A model generated the notes under the pieces. The model was not told the origin of the DNA, searched no databases, and worked only from the letters and a program-made list of their open reading frames with translations. Made by a program: the position numbers and the translations under genes. From Alcanivoracaceae bacterium (lineage in GTDB: Bacteria; Pseudomonadota; Gammaproteobacteria; Pseudomonadales; Alcanivoracaceae): DNA of 64,000 nucleotides. Shown here piece by piece: positions 1 to 7,458 of the stretch. The number at the start of each line of letters is the position of its first letter. Position 1 is the first letter of the stretch. The DNA lies in contig JARGOL010000002.1 in the NCBI GenBank assembly GCA_029212745.1, forward strand, positions 408,316 through 472,315, in the 5' to 3' direction.

Positions 1-237
1 CCCGCCCTGGCTGCTGTCGCCGAGGGACTCAAGGGAAACCGTGCCATAGCCGGGCAGGTCTGCCAGCAACTGCGCCACATCCGCATCGTTGATGTCGAGC
101 AGACGCTCTGGCGGGGCCAGCGCCAGTACCGTGACCGGCAGCGCAAACACGGCAAGGGCGGCCGCCATCTCCAGCAGTTCGCGGCTGGCGCCGGCGTCAT
201 GGCGATGACGTAGCAGGAGTACCACGGGTTTGTGCAT
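1..237 (-). CDS. tusC: TusC/DsrF-like sulfur relay protein, 3' end cut by the window edge
   Basis: This is the first 79 codons of a DsrF/TusC-type protein, read from ATG at 237 to the window edge. In the TusBCD complex this subunit helps pass persulfide sulfur from TusA to TusE for the 2-thiouridine modification of tRNA wobble bases. The fragment starts MHKPVVLLLRHRHDAG and shows the beta-alpha-beta DsrE fold pattern (hydrophobic strand, helix, strand, then a short helix), about two thirds of the usual ~120 residues. Its ATG shares one base with the tusD stop (TGATG), so the two are translationally coupled. The family call rests mostly on position after tusD; the fragment alone is only moderately diagnostic. 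Confidence 0.72.
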   Translation of the reverse strand, partial: MHKPVVLLLRHRHDAGASRELLEMAAALAVFALPVTVLALAPPERLLDINDADVAQLLADLPGYGTVSLESLGDSSQGG

Positions 238-593
238 CAGAAGCTGACCAGGTTTTCGCAATCTTGCAGGGCGCTGGCCAGCTGTCCGAGGCCGGCGGTT
301 TCGACGCCGTCGGCAAGGCGGCTGGTCGGCTGGTCGAGCCCGCGGCGCGCTACGGAGCCCGAGCATGCGGTGGCGGGCAGCTGGTGGTCCTTGATCAAAG
401 TTTGCCAGATGTTGGCGGCACCGAGAGCGTCCTTTTGCGGGTCAGTCCCGGCGTGGCACAGCTGCACGCCATCCCCGTGGAAGAACACCCGGCCAATGGT
501 CTCGCCATTGCGCAGCAACGCCCGCGCCAGCTCTGCTGAACGCAAAGAGGCCCGACTGGCGGGCCCCTTTGATACCAGGATGGTAATTGCCAT
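237..593 (-). CDS. tusD: TusD/DsrE-like sulfurtransferase
   Basis: The 118-residue product has the length and pattern of TusD (DsrE family). TusD carries the active-site persulfide in the TusBCD relay that delivers sulfur for 2-thiouridine synthesis in tRNA. The catalytic cysteine is visible as Cys77 in ATACSGSVARRGL, matching Cys78 of the E. coli protein, and the typical C-terminal GLGQL segment follows. I chose the ATG at 593 rather than the longer frame because it begins the conserved first strand (MAITILVSKG) and shares a base with the upstream gene's stop codon (TGATG). The gene sits between a BI-1 family gene and tusC, all cotranscribed on the minus strand. Confidence 0.85.
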   Translation of the reverse strand: MAITILVSKGPASRASLRSAELARALLRNGETIGRVFFHGDGVQLCHAGTDPQKDALGAANIWQTLIKDHQLPATACSGSVARRGLDQPTSRLADGVETAGLGQLASALQDCENLVSF

Positions 594-1285
594 CAGTCGT
601 CGCCAGACAGGGCACTCAGGATGTGAAGCAGGCTCATGAACAGGTTGTACAGGGATACAAACAGGGTCACGGTGGCCATGATGTAGTTGGTTTCGCCGCC
701 ATGCACGATGGCGCTGGTCTGCCACATGATCAGCAGGGATGAGAGCAGCACGAAGGCGCCAGACACGGCCAGGGACAGTGCCGGCATGTCGAAGATCATG
801 GCGCCGAGGCCACACAGGAAGGCCACCAGGATGCCAATCATCAGGAAGTTGGTCAGGAAGCTGAAATCCTTGCGCGAGAACAGGGCAATGGCAGACATGG
901 CCACGAAGATGGTGGCCGTGGCGCCCAGGGCCAGGGTGACGATCTCCATGCCGCCCTGGACGCTGGCAAACATGCTGATGATCGGGCCGGTGGTGAAACC
1001 GAGCCAGCCAGTGATGGCGAACACACCGAGAATGCCGAGGGCACTGTTACGGAAAATGTTGGTGAAAATCAGCGCGCCGAAATAGACACCCAGCGTCAGC
1101 CACGGATTCACATAGCCGATGTTGGCAGACATGGCGAACCAGGCCATACCCGCAGAGAACGCAAGGGAAATACCCAGCAGCATGTAGGTATTTCGCAGCA
1201 CACGGGCCGCCATTTCGCCACGTGGGGCGGCCACTTCCGCTGTGGGTGAGGCGTAGTGCAGTTCTTCGCGCATTGGTTTCTCCAT
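593..1285 (-). CDS. yccA: Bax inhibitor-1/YccA family inner-membrane protein
   Basis: The 230-aa protein has seven hydrophobic segments and the UPF0005/BI-1 family organisation: a short polar N-terminus, then VLRNTYMLLGISLAFSAG, which closely resembles the start of E. coli YccA. YccA is an inner-membrane protein that is a substrate and modulator of the FtsH protease; wider BI-1 proteins are pH-sensitive calcium leak channels. There are two possible starts: ATG at 1285 with a weak ribosome site, or ATG at 1273 (MREELHYA) with GGAG six bases upstream. The stop overlaps the tusD ATG by one base. A yccA gene coupled to tus genes is common in Pseudomonas-like genomes. Confidence 0.88.
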   Translation of the reverse strand: MEKPMREELHYASPTAEVAAPRGEMAARVLRNTYMLLGISLAFSAGMAWFAMSANIGYVNPWLTLGVYFGALIFTNIFRNSALGILGVFAITGWLGFTTGPIISMFASVQGGMEIVTLALGATATIFVAMSAIALFSRKDFSFLTNFLMIGILVAFLCGLGAMIFDMPALSLAVSGAFVLLSSLLIMWQTSAIVHGGETNYIMATVTLFVSLYNLFMSLLHILSALSGDD

Positions 1286-1363
1286 TGATTCCAGATGCCT
1301 GTGATAATAGGTGCACGGGGGCTAATTTCAAGTGAATTCGGCCCGACTTTCGCCGCCTTCCCA

Positions 1364-1391
1364 TTGACTGTAGCCGGCCCTCGGGTATCAT
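1364..1391 (+). promoter_or_regulatory. Sigma-70 promoter of tRNA-Ser
   Basis: TTGACT at 1364-1369 and TATCAT at 1386-1391 are separated by 16 bases and end 12 bases before the mature tRNA 5' end. This matches the layout of a stable-RNA promoter. It is divergent from yccA. Confidence 0.7.
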
Positions 1392-1403
1392 GCCGTCTGC
1401 CAC

Positions 1404-1493
1404 GGAGGGGTGGCAGAGTGGTCGAATGCAGCGGTCTTGAAAACCGCCGGGGTTTAACGACTCCCGTGGGTTCGAATCCCACCCCCTCCGCCA
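1404..1493 (+). tRNA. serT: tRNA-Ser(UGA)
   Basis: This is a 90-nt class II tRNA. The acceptor stem GGAGGGG pairs with CCCCTCC at 1483-1489, followed by discriminator G1490 and an encoded CCA (1491-1493). The anticodon loop CTTGAAA gives UGA at 1438-1440. The long variable arm and the TTCGAAT T-loop are typical of serine tRNAs. Upstream is a near-consensus promoter; downstream are a terminator and two repeat units carrying remnants of this gene's 3' end. Confidence 0.96.
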
Positions 1494-1494
1494 G

Positions 1495-1530
1495 AAATAA
1501 AAAAGGGCTCCCGACAGGGGGCCCTTTTTT
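1495..1530 (+). terminator. Intrinsic terminator of tRNA-Ser (probably bidirectional)
   Basis: GGGCTCCC (1505-1512), loop GACA and GGGGGCCC (1517-1524) form an 8-bp stem with one G-U pair. It is preceded by an A-run and followed by six T residues, two bases after the tRNA CCA end. Confidence 0.85.
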
Positions 1531-1655
1531 ATTTCCGGAGGCGGGTGTTGAGTCGCAGCCACCGTTCGACCGAACGAAGCACCGCTTCGTGAGGCACGCC
1601 GCAGGCGCCCCGAAGGGGTGAGCAGCGCCCAAAGGCGCTGCGAATCATCCCACCC
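1515..1655 (+). repeat. tRNA-Ser-linked tandem repeat, copy A
   Basis: A ~141-bp stretch is nearly identical to 1685-1825, with a 170-bp offset. It begins in the terminator stem (CAGGGGGCCC plus T-run) and runs through a chain of small hairpins (TTCGACCGAACGAA, CGAAGCACCGCTTCG, GCGCCCCGAAGGGGTG). It ends at 1641 with CGAATCATCCCACCCCGCCA, a degenerate copy of the T-arm and 3' end of tRNA-Ser, whose matching segment begins at 1473. The layout resembles the ~178-bp repeats downstream of E. coli tyrT (rtT), though sequence kinship is not claimed. Confidence 0.8.
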
Positions 1656-1684
1656 CGCCAGCGGGCACCATGGGTCGGCGAAAG

Positions 1685-1825
1685 CAGGGGGCCCTTTTTT
1701 ATTTCCCCAGGCGGGTGTTGAGTCGCACCTACCCGTTCGACCGAACGAAGCACCGCTTCGTGAGGCACGCCGCAGGCGCCCCGAAGGGGTGAGCAGCGCC
1801 AGAGGCGCTGCGAATCATCCCACCC
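1685..1825 (+). repeat. tRNA-Ser-linked tandem repeat, copy B
   Basis: This second copy keeps the T-run and the hairpin chain and again ends in CGAATCATCCCACCC (1811-1825), another remnant of the tRNA-Ser 3' end. It differs from copy A by a few substitutions and two compensating one-base indels. It has lost the left arm of the terminator stem. The remaining intergenic DNA, 1826-2069, holds no gene that I can support; it presumably carries the gacA promoter, but no clean -35/-10 pair stands out. Confidence 0.8.
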
Positions 1826-2069
1826 GGCCCGCTCGCGAGACACAGGCGGGTATGTCGCCTCATCGATAATGGCAGCTCGCCATCAGGTCCTGACCATGCC
1901 GTTCATCTCCGAAATCACCTACGTCAGCGTGTGCCATTCGCGCACTGTACGCCCGCGGCGAGCCGATAGTCTGGGCGGGGTTCACTGTTGTCGCTGCGAG
2001 GGATAACCTAGGTATCCAGAAGGCCGTATGCAGTAGTGGGGCGTCAAGGACGACTGCAGGAGACAAAGA

Positions 2070-2732
2070 ATGACAAAAGTACTGGTTGTTGATGATCACG
2101 AACTGGTTCGTACCGGTATTTCCCGCATGCTTGATGATGTGGCCGGTTTCAGCGTGATCGGTGAGGCTGCCAGCGGCGAAGAGGCCGTGCGCATGGCGCG
2201 TGAGCTGGAGCCTGACGTGGTGCTCATGGACGTGAAAATGCCTGGCATTGGCGGCCTGGAAGCAACACGCAAGATGCTGCGCCGTGATGACGGTATCAAG
2301 GTGATCGCGGTGACGGTCTGCGAAGAAGAGCCGTTCCCGTCCCGCCTGATGAAAGCCGGGGCTGCTGGGTACCTGTCCAAGGGGGCGGACCTGGAGGAAA
2401 TGGTGCGGGCCATCAAGGTGGTGTCTGCCGGGCAGCGCTATATCAGCCCGCAGATTGCCCAGGCCATGGCGCTGCGCCCGTTCAACAGTGGCGACACATC
2501 GCCCATGGACCTGCTCTCCGAGCGCGAGTTGCAGATCATGATGATGATCGTCAATTGCCACAAGGTGCAGGCGATTTCAGACAAGCTCTGCCTGTCGCCG
2601 AAAACCGTCAACACCTACCGCTATCGTATATTCGACAAGCTGGGCATCTCCAGTGACGTGGAAATGACCCTGCTGGCCATGCGCTGGGGACTGGTGGATG
2701 AGGGGCCCGCCACGGAGGTGGTCGCCCAGTAG
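2070..2732 (+). CDS. gacA: GacA/UvrY-family response regulator
   Basis: This is a 220-aa two-component response regulator. Residues 1-120 form the receiver domain, with acidic pocket D8/D9 and phospho-acceptor D54 (VVLMDVKMPG). Residues ~145-205 form a LuxR/NarL-type helix-turn-helix (LSERELQIM, then AISDKLCLSPKTVNTYRYRI). GacA is activated by the GacS/BarA kinase and switches on small RNAs that titrate the RsmA/CsrA regulator. The start is supported by AGGAGA ten bases upstream. In most gammaproteobacteria this gene directly precedes uvrC; here two opposed genes lie between them. No partner hybrid kinase of BarA type is adjacent, and the large kinase at 7759 is of a different architecture. 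Confidence 0.92.
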   Translation: MTKVLVVDDHELVRTGISRMLDDVAGFSVIGEAASGEEAVRMARELEPDVVLMDVKMPGIGGLEATRKMLRRDDGIKVIAVTVCEEEPFPSRLMKAGAAGYLSKGADLEEMVRAIKVVSAGQRYISPQIAQAMALRPFNSGDTSPMDLLSERELQIMMMIVNCHKVQAISDKLCLSPKTVNTYRYRIFDKLGISSDVEMTLLAMRWGLVDEGPATEVVAQ

Positions 2733-2758
2733 CACGCAGCTATCAATTGCGCAGAGGG

Positions 2759-2783
2759 CCGGGAGGCCGCGACGGCCTCCCGG
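2759..2783. terminator. Strong hairpin between converging genes
   Basis: CCGGGAGGCC (2759-2768) and GGCCTCCCGG (2774-2783) form a perfect 10-bp stem. It lies between the convergent gacA and PstS-like genes. No T-run follows on either strand, so it may be a weak or Rho-assisted terminator or an mRNA-stabilising hairpin. Confidence 0.5.
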
Positions 2784-2790
2784 TGACACC

Positions 2791-3213
2791 TCACTCGGCG
2801 CGGTACAGGATGACCATGCCGGGCCTTGTCATGGCGGCGTCCATGTAGCCGATATAGTTACGGCTGCTGGATGACAGCAGGATCGCCAGTTCATCTTCAC
2901 CAGAAACGATCTTGGGCGGATTGCCGCGACCGGTGAATGTCAGTCGCGCCCAGTGTGATCGCATCTGTGATGCCGATTTTCCCAGCACCTTGCGGTAGAA
3001 GGCTTCCCGGGCCGGATCATCTGCGGGCAGGTCCAGGGGCACCACCGCCACGCCATCCACGGTGCTTCGTTTGCCGGAGAAAATCTGGCGCACGTCGGCC
3101 TGGTTCAGTGAGGTAATGCCAAGGCTGTCCGATGCCACCACAACCACTTCGGCTGACGCGGCCACAGGCAACGCGAGAAGGCAGGAGAGCAGGAGATAGG
3201 TAAATGCTTTCAT
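2791..3213 (-). CDS. Short PstS-like periplasmic phosphate-binding domain protein
   Basis: The 140-aa product begins with a Sec signal peptide (MKAFTYLLLSCLLALPVAASA). The rest matches the first lobe of phosphate-type solute-binding proteins: LNQADVRQIFSGK, then a substrate-loop-like segment and IVSGEDELAILLSSSSRNYIGY. Full PstS is about 340 residues, so this is a single-lobe version found in many proteobacteria next to porins. It starts 15 bp after the porin gene and is probably cotranscribed with it. Its role, whether sensing, phosphate scavenging or something else, cannot be told from sequence. Confidence 0.75.
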   Translation of the reverse strand: MKAFTYLLLSCLLALPVAASAEVVVVASDSLGITSLNQADVRQIFSGKRSTVDGVAVVPLDLPADDPAREAFYRKVLGKSASQMRSHWARLTFTGRGNPPKIVSGEDELAILLSSSSRNYIGYMDAAMTRPGMVILYRAE

Positions 3214-3228
3214 GTCTGGCTCCTCGTC

Positions 3229-4509
3229 TCAAAAGACCATCTGGGCGGCAAGGCGGAAGACCAGCGGGGTGTCATCCCGGTCCGGGACGCTGTTGAACAG
3301 CGAGCCCGTCTGGTGAGCTGGTAGCCCGCCCGGCAGCAGCGGGTTGGGAGGAATCGCCGCGGCGGACTGGGCGTCATCACCCAGGTCGTAGAAACGGCTC
3401 ACCTCTGCCTTCAGGGCCAGGTTGGTGGCCACGTCGGCGCGCACGCCAACGGTCCAGCTTTTCTGGTGGCTGGCGAGGCCGTTGTAGAGGAAACGCCCGA
3501 CCGGGTCGTTGCGGACATCGTTGTAGCCATCGTCATCCACTTCCGCCCAGGTGACATGGGGCATGAAACGTCCGAAGCGGTAGCCAAGGGTGGCGTAGCT
3601 GCCGGTATTGGCCGGGAACCAGCGATTGGCAATGCTCAGCTGGGTCTGTTCGGCCATGAACAGCAGTGCGCCGTTGTCATACTGGAAACCGGCGCTGGAG
3701 AAATAGCCGTAATCGTTGTCGATGTCGTAGGCGGACTTGCCCGGCAGGATGTCGACATTGGCCTCTGCACCGACATAGCTCAGCCAGGTACTCAGGTTGC
3801 CAAGAGATGAGGTCAGGTTGATGCCGGTGATGTCACGCATCCGGAACGTGGCGTTGGTGCCGTTGATGCCGACGTCGATATCCAGGGTGCCGTGAAACAC
3901 GTTCACCGCGTGGGCCATATTGCCGGTCTGGAAGCGGGTGGTCAGGTCAACGCCTTCCATACTCCGTACCGGGGCAATGTCATAGGCTTCCCGTGGCAGT
4001 TCTATCCAGGGCAGGGCATAGCCGACATTCTGGTACTGGCTGTGCATATACAGGGGAATCACCAGTCGACCGGCGCGGGCTTCGGTGGCGTCAGTGAACT
4101 GGTAGGTGATGTAGGCCCATTCGGTCTGGGCGTCAAAATCGTCGGCGCCGTCGGCATACAGCTGGATGGTGCCGCTGACCCGGTCGCTGACGTTGGCCTG
4201 GACCTGAATGCCGGCGGAGGTGAGCCGGTCGTATGTGACCTCCTCATCCAGGCCTGCATAAGTGGGCGGTGACAGTTCTTCGGTGGGCCCGGCGCCGGAA
4301 ACGACATTGTCGGTCAGGTTGTTGGTGGCAGCGGCGCCGGCGTTGATAAAGCCGCCCACTTTCAGGTCGACGTCCGAGACGCTGGTACGGCTGGATGACT
4401 GCCTCTCAAGCTGCTCCAGACGCCTCTCCAGTTCCGCCACAGTGGCAGACTGTGCCAGGGCAGGCAGCAGGGAGACGCAGGCGCCCAGCATGGCTAGGGT
4501 TTTTTTCAT
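3229..4509 (-). CDS. Outer-membrane porin with N-terminal coiled coil
   Basis: The 426-residue protein has a signal peptide (~21 aa), a short coiled coil (VAELERRLEQLERQ) and then a repetitive beta-strand pattern with alternating aromatic residues. It ends in a terminal phenylalanine (AAQMVF), the usual BAM recognition signal. This is the layout of trimeric porins of the DcaP/OprP-like class, where the N-terminal coiled coil is periplasmic. The ribosome site GAGGG lies upstream of ATG 4509. Together with the PstS-like gene downstream it suggests anion uptake, but substrate specificity is not readable. A palindrome at 4538-4557 lies just upstream. Confidence 0.8.
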   Translation of the reverse strand: MKKTLAMLGACVSLLPALAQSATVAELERRLEQLERQSSSRTSVSDVDLKVGGFINAGAAATNNLTDNVVSGAGPTEELSPPTYAGLDEEVTYDRLTSAGIQVQANVSDRVSGTIQLYADGADDFDAQTEWAYITYQFTDATEARAGRLVIPLYMHSQYQNVGYALPWIELPREAYDIAPVRSMEGVDLTTRFQTGNMAHAVNVFHGTLDIDVGINGTNATFRMRDITGINLTSSLGNLSTWLSYVGAEANVDILPGKSAYDIDNDYGYFSSAGFQYDNGALLFMAEQTQLSIANRWFPANTGSYATLGYRFGRFMPHVTWAEVDDDGYNDVRNDPVGRFLYNGLASHQKSWTVGVRADVATNLALKAEVSRFYDLGDDAQSAAAIPPNPLLPGGLPAHQTGSLFNSVPDRDDTPLVFRLAAQMVF

Positions 4510-4537
4510 GATGACTGGCCCTCATGTGATTATTGTT

Positions 4538-4557
4538 CGTTAGAATCCGTTCTAACG
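4538..4557 (-). promoter_or_regulatory. Palindromic operator candidate upstream of the porin
   Basis: CGTTAGAA, spacer TCCG and TTCTAACG form a perfect 8-bp inverted repeat 29 bases upstream of the porin ATG. On the minus strand, TTAGAA inside the repeat and ATAATC 16 bases later could form -35/-10 elements, so a protein bound here would block transcription. It could also be a 5' UTR hairpin. Confidence 0.45.
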
Positions 4558-4685
4558 CCTGAGGCGGGCCGTCCCTGGTCTTCACGTGATATTGACGTGA
4601 CATCACCGTTATAGAGCATCCGCAATTTGCCGACAACGCCGATTGCCCCTTGTATTGACCGAATCAGCCAGACACGGAGCCAGTA

Positions 4686-6509
4686 TTGTCAGCCAACTTT
4701 GATGCGCGCAGCTTCCTTGCCCAGTGTAGTACCCGGCCGGGCGTCTACCGGATGCTGGATGCTGACGGTCAGGTGCTGTACGTGGGCAAGGCCCGGGACC
4801 TGAAGGCGCGCCTGTCCAGTTATTTCCGCAGTTCAGGCCTGGCCCCCAAGACCCGCGCCCTGGTGGCCCGGATAAACAGCATTTCCACCACCGTGACGCA
4901 AAGCGAGGTGGAGGCCTTGCTGCTGGAGCAGGGCCTGATCAAGGAACTGAAACCGCCCTATAACGTGCTGCTCAGGGACGACAAGTCGTATCCCTTCATC
5001 CAGCTCACGGACAGGGAGCGCTGGCCACGGATCGGCTTCCATCGCGGTACCCGACGCAAGGGCGTGCGCTATTTCGGGCCGTACCCGAGTAGCGGCGCCG
5101 TGCGGGAAACCCTGGCCCTGGTAGAAAAGGTGTTCCAGTTGCGCAACTGCCGGGACAGCTTTTTCCGCAATCGCACCCGTCCCTGCCTGCAACACCAGAT
5201 CAATCGCTGCACCGCGCCATGCGTGGGTTACGTGACCGAGGCGCAGTACCGGGCCCAGGTGGACATGGCCACCGCCTTTCTCGAGGGGCGGGACCAGCAG
5301 ATTACCGATCGCCTGACCCGGGAGATGGAGCAGGCGTCGGCAGAACTGGCGTTCGAGCGCGCCGCTGGCCTGCGTGACCAGATTACCGCTATCCGCCATA
5401 TCCAGGAGCGCCAGTATGTGGATACCGGGCGCGGCAACGTGGATGTGGTTGCCCTGGCGTCGGCGCCCGGGCTGGTGGTCATTGAGGTGCTGTTCATTCG
5501 CCAGGGCCGGGTGCTGGGCAATCGCAGCTGGGTGCCGAACATGGGCGCGGAGGATGAGGCCGGGGTTATGCGTGCGTTCCTGGAGCAGTATTACCTGGGC
5601 GAGCACCCGGGTGAGCTGCCCGGAGAAGTGCTGCTGGCCGCTGATGTGGGAGATACTGAGGCGCTGGCTGAAGCCATCCGGCAGAAACGGGGCAAGCGGG
5701 CCCGTTTTGCCAGCCGGGTCCGTGGCGAGCGCCAGGCGTGGATGCGCATGGCCACAGAAAATGCCCGCCAGTCCCTTGTCCACCGCCTGGCGGCCCGGGA
5801 ATCCCTGGAGCAACGCTACCTGGCGCTGGCAGCCTTGCTCGGTGAGGACACGCCGCCGGCCCGGATCGAGTGCTTCGATATCAGCCATACCGGCGGTGAG
5901 CGGGCCGTGGCTTCCTGTGTGGTTTTCGGCCCGGAAGGCCCGCGCCGCGCTGATTACCGCCGCTTCAACGTGGAGCCGGAATCTGGCGGCGACGACTACG
6001 CCGCCCTGGCGGAGGCCGTTTCCCGACGTTACCGCCGGGTGCAGAAGGAACAAGGGGAGTTGCCCGGGCTGTTGCTGATTGACGGGGGCAAGGGGCAGGT
6101 TGGGCGCATTGCCTCGGTCCTTGAAGAGCTTGGCCTCACCGACCAGTTACCGCTGCTGGGCATTGCCAAGGGCCCCAGCCGCAAGGCAGGGCTGGAGGTA
6201 TTGTGGCGTGCCGACGGCACACAACTGGCCCCGGCGGCGGATAATCCCGGGCTGCACCTGCTCCAGCACGTGCGTGACGAGGCCCACCGGTTCGCCATTG
6301 CCGGTCACCGCGGGCGACGCTCACGACCCCGGTCGGCATCAACCCTGGAAGAAATACCCGGCGTGGGCGCGAAACGGCGCAAGGCCCTGCTGACCCATTT
6401 CGGCGGCCTGGCCCAGCTCAGGGACGCCCCGGCCGAGGCCATCGCCCAGGTGCCCGGCGTCAGTCCGGCGCTGGCGCAGACCGTATACGACTGGCTTCAC
6501 GAAGGGTGA
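4686..6509 (+). CDS. uvrC: UvrABC excinuclease subunit C
   Basis: This is the 607-aa dual-incision nuclease of nucleotide excision repair. It has an N-terminal GIY-YIG domain (GVYRMLDADGQVLYVGKA, residues ~19-40) for the 3' cut. A UVR motif that binds UvrB lies around 205-240 (ELAFERAAGLRDQI). The RNase H-like nuclease domain for the 5' cut includes IECFDISHTGG and LLLIDGGKGQ. The C-terminal helix-hairpin-helix pair (LEEIPGVGAKRRKALL, then VPGVSPALAQTV) completes it. Length matches E. coli UvrC (610). The start is TTG at 4686 with GGAG eight bases upstream. It is followed by pgsA, as in most gammaproteobacteria. Confidence 0.98.
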   Translation: MSANFDARSFLAQCSTRPGVYRMLDADGQVLYVGKARDLKARLSSYFRSSGLAPKTRALVARINSISTTVTQSEVEALLLEQGLIKELKPPYNVLLRDDKSYPFIQLTDRERWPRIGFHRGTRRKGVRYFGPYPSSGAVRETLALVEKVFQLRNCRDSFFRNRTRPCLQHQINRCTAPCVGYVTEAQYRAQVDMATAFLEGRDQQITDRLTREMEQASAELAFERAAGLRDQITAIRHIQERQYVDTGRGNVDVVALASAPGLVVIEVLFIRQGRVLGNRSWVPNMGAEDEAGVMRAFLEQYYLGEHPGELPGEVLLAADVGDTEALAEAIRQKRGKRARFASRVRGERQAWMRMATENARQSLVHRLAARESLEQRYLALAALLGEDTPPARIECFDISHTGGERAVASCVVFGPEGPRRADYRRFNVEPESGGDDYAALAEAVSRRYRRVQKEQGELPGLLLIDGGKGQVGRIASVLEELGLTDQLPLLGIAKGPSRKAGLEVLWRADGTQLAPAADNPGLHLLQHVRDEAHRFAIAGHRGRRSRPRSASTLEEIPGVGAKRRKALLTHFGGLAQLRDAPAEAIAQVPGVSPALAQTVYDWLHEG

Positions 6510-6568
6510 GGGTGGGGCGCTGTTCAGGTATACTCCGGCTTTCGAAGTACAGGTGACCTGAGCCGCTG

Positions 6569-7168
6569 ATGTCCACTCCTGCAAGTCCGCTTAACCTGCC
6601 CAATATCATGACCCTGACCCGCCTTGCGGCCATTCCGGTGCTGGTGCTGGTGTTCTTCCTGCCGTTTCGCTGGAGTGACCTGTGTGCCGCCGGCCTGTTC
6701 CTGGCCGCCGGTATCACGGACATGGTGGATGGCTATCTGGCGCGCAAGCTGGACCAGACCAGCCGCTTCGGCGCTTTCCTTGACCCGGTGGCAGACAAGC
6801 TGATCGTGGCCACGGCCCTGGTCATGCTGGTCCAGGTGCACGCCAACCTGTGGCTGGCGGTGCCGGCCATCGTCATTATCAGCCGGGAAATCACTGTCTC
6901 GGCCCTGCGCGAATGGATGGCCGAGATCGGCAAACGCGGCCGGGTGGCGGTTAGTGCCATCGGCAAGGTGAAGACCGTGGCCCAGATTGCCGCCATAACC
7001 GCATTGCTGGCCGACAAGCCTGCGTTTACCGAGCTCGGTGACCCGATCATGACGCCTTTCCTGTGGCTGGCCTACGGCCTACTGTACGTGGCGACCGGCC
7101 TGACCCTGTGGTCGATGGTGGCGTACCTGAAGGCGGCCTGGCCGGAACTCTGGCCACCGCGCAAATAA
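6569..7168 (+). CDS. pgsA: CDP-diacylglycerol-glycerol-3-phosphate 3-phosphatidyltransferase
   Basis: The 199-aa integral membrane enzyme makes phosphatidylglycerol phosphate, the committed step to phosphatidylglycerol and cardiolipin. The CDP-alcohol phosphotransferase signature is complete: DMVDGYLARKLDQTSRFG followed by AFLDPVADK, with all catalytic aspartates. About five membrane segments are visible. It starts with ATG 59 bp after uvrC and is probably cotranscribed with it. The tRNA cluster downstream has its own promoter in the pgsA trailer, the same arrangement as E. coli pgsA-glyW-cysT-leuZ. Confidence 0.97.
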   Translation: MSTPASPLNLPNIMTLTRLAAIPVLVLVFFLPFRWSDLCAAGLFLAAGITDMVDGYLARKLDQTSRFGAFLDPVADKLIVATALVMLVQVHANLWLAVPAIVIISREITVSALREWMAEIGKRGRVAVSAIGKVKTVAQIAAITALLADKPAFTELGDPIMTPFLWLAYGLLYVATGLTLWSMVAYLKAAWPELWPPRK

Positions 7169-7190
7169 CAGGCAATCAGGCCGCGGACGC

Positions 7191-7218
7191 TTGACAGGGA
7201 AGGGGCGGCGGGTAGAAT
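7191..7218 (+). promoter_or_regulatory. Sigma-70 promoter of the Gly-Cys-Leu tRNA cluster
   Basis: A perfect -35 TTGACA (7191-7196) and -10 TAGAAT (7213-7218) are separated by 16 bases, 33 bases before tRNA-Gly. A GC-rich spacer and discriminator region is typical of stable-RNA promoters. Confidence 0.85.
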
Positions 7219-7251
7219 GCCATTCCGCTGCCAGGGCAGCACAGTTTCAAA

Positions 7252-7327
7252 GCGGGAATAGCTCAGTTGGTAGAGCACAACCTTGCCAAGGTTGGGGTCG
7301 CGAGTTCGAATCTCGTTTCCCGCTCCA
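7252..7327 (+). tRNA. glyW: tRNA-Gly(GCC)
   Basis: This 76-nt tRNA has acceptor GCGGGAA paired with TTCCCGC, discriminator T and an encoded CCA. The anticodon is GCC at 7285-7287. It is the first gene of the cluster after pgsA. Confidence 0.97.
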
Positions 7328-7336
7328 GTTTCGAGA

Positions 7337-7359
7337 CCTCGGCGCGTCCGAGGTTTTTT
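7337..7359 (+). terminator. Terminator-like hairpin inside the tRNA cluster
   Basis: CCTCGG (7337-7342) and CCGAGG (7348-7353) flank a 5-nt loop and are followed by six T residues. The element lies between tRNA-Gly and tRNA-Cys. It may be a leaky terminator that lowers tRNA-Cys and tRNA-Leu output relative to tRNA-Gly. No other promoter is evident before tRNA-Cys. Confidence 0.55.
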
Positions 7360-7364
7360 GTTTC

Positions 7365-7438
7365 GGCGCGGTGGCAGAGTGGTTATGCAGCGGACTGCAA
7401 CTCCGTGTACGCCGGTTCGATTCCGACCCGCGCCTCCA
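7365..7438 (+). tRNA. cysT: tRNA-Cys(GCA)
   Basis: This 74-nt tRNA has acceptor GGCGCGG paired with CCGCGCC, the cysteine identity base T at the discriminator position, and an encoded CCA. The anticodon GCA is at 7397-7399. Confidence 0.97.
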
Positions 7439-7458
7439 AATTCCCTGTCATGTCACCC

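Noticed and set aside
1404..1825. Integration site of a genomic island at tRNA-Ser
   Set aside because: tRNA 3'-end copies are present, but no integrase follows and the copies are spaced like a tandem repeat, not like distant att sites.
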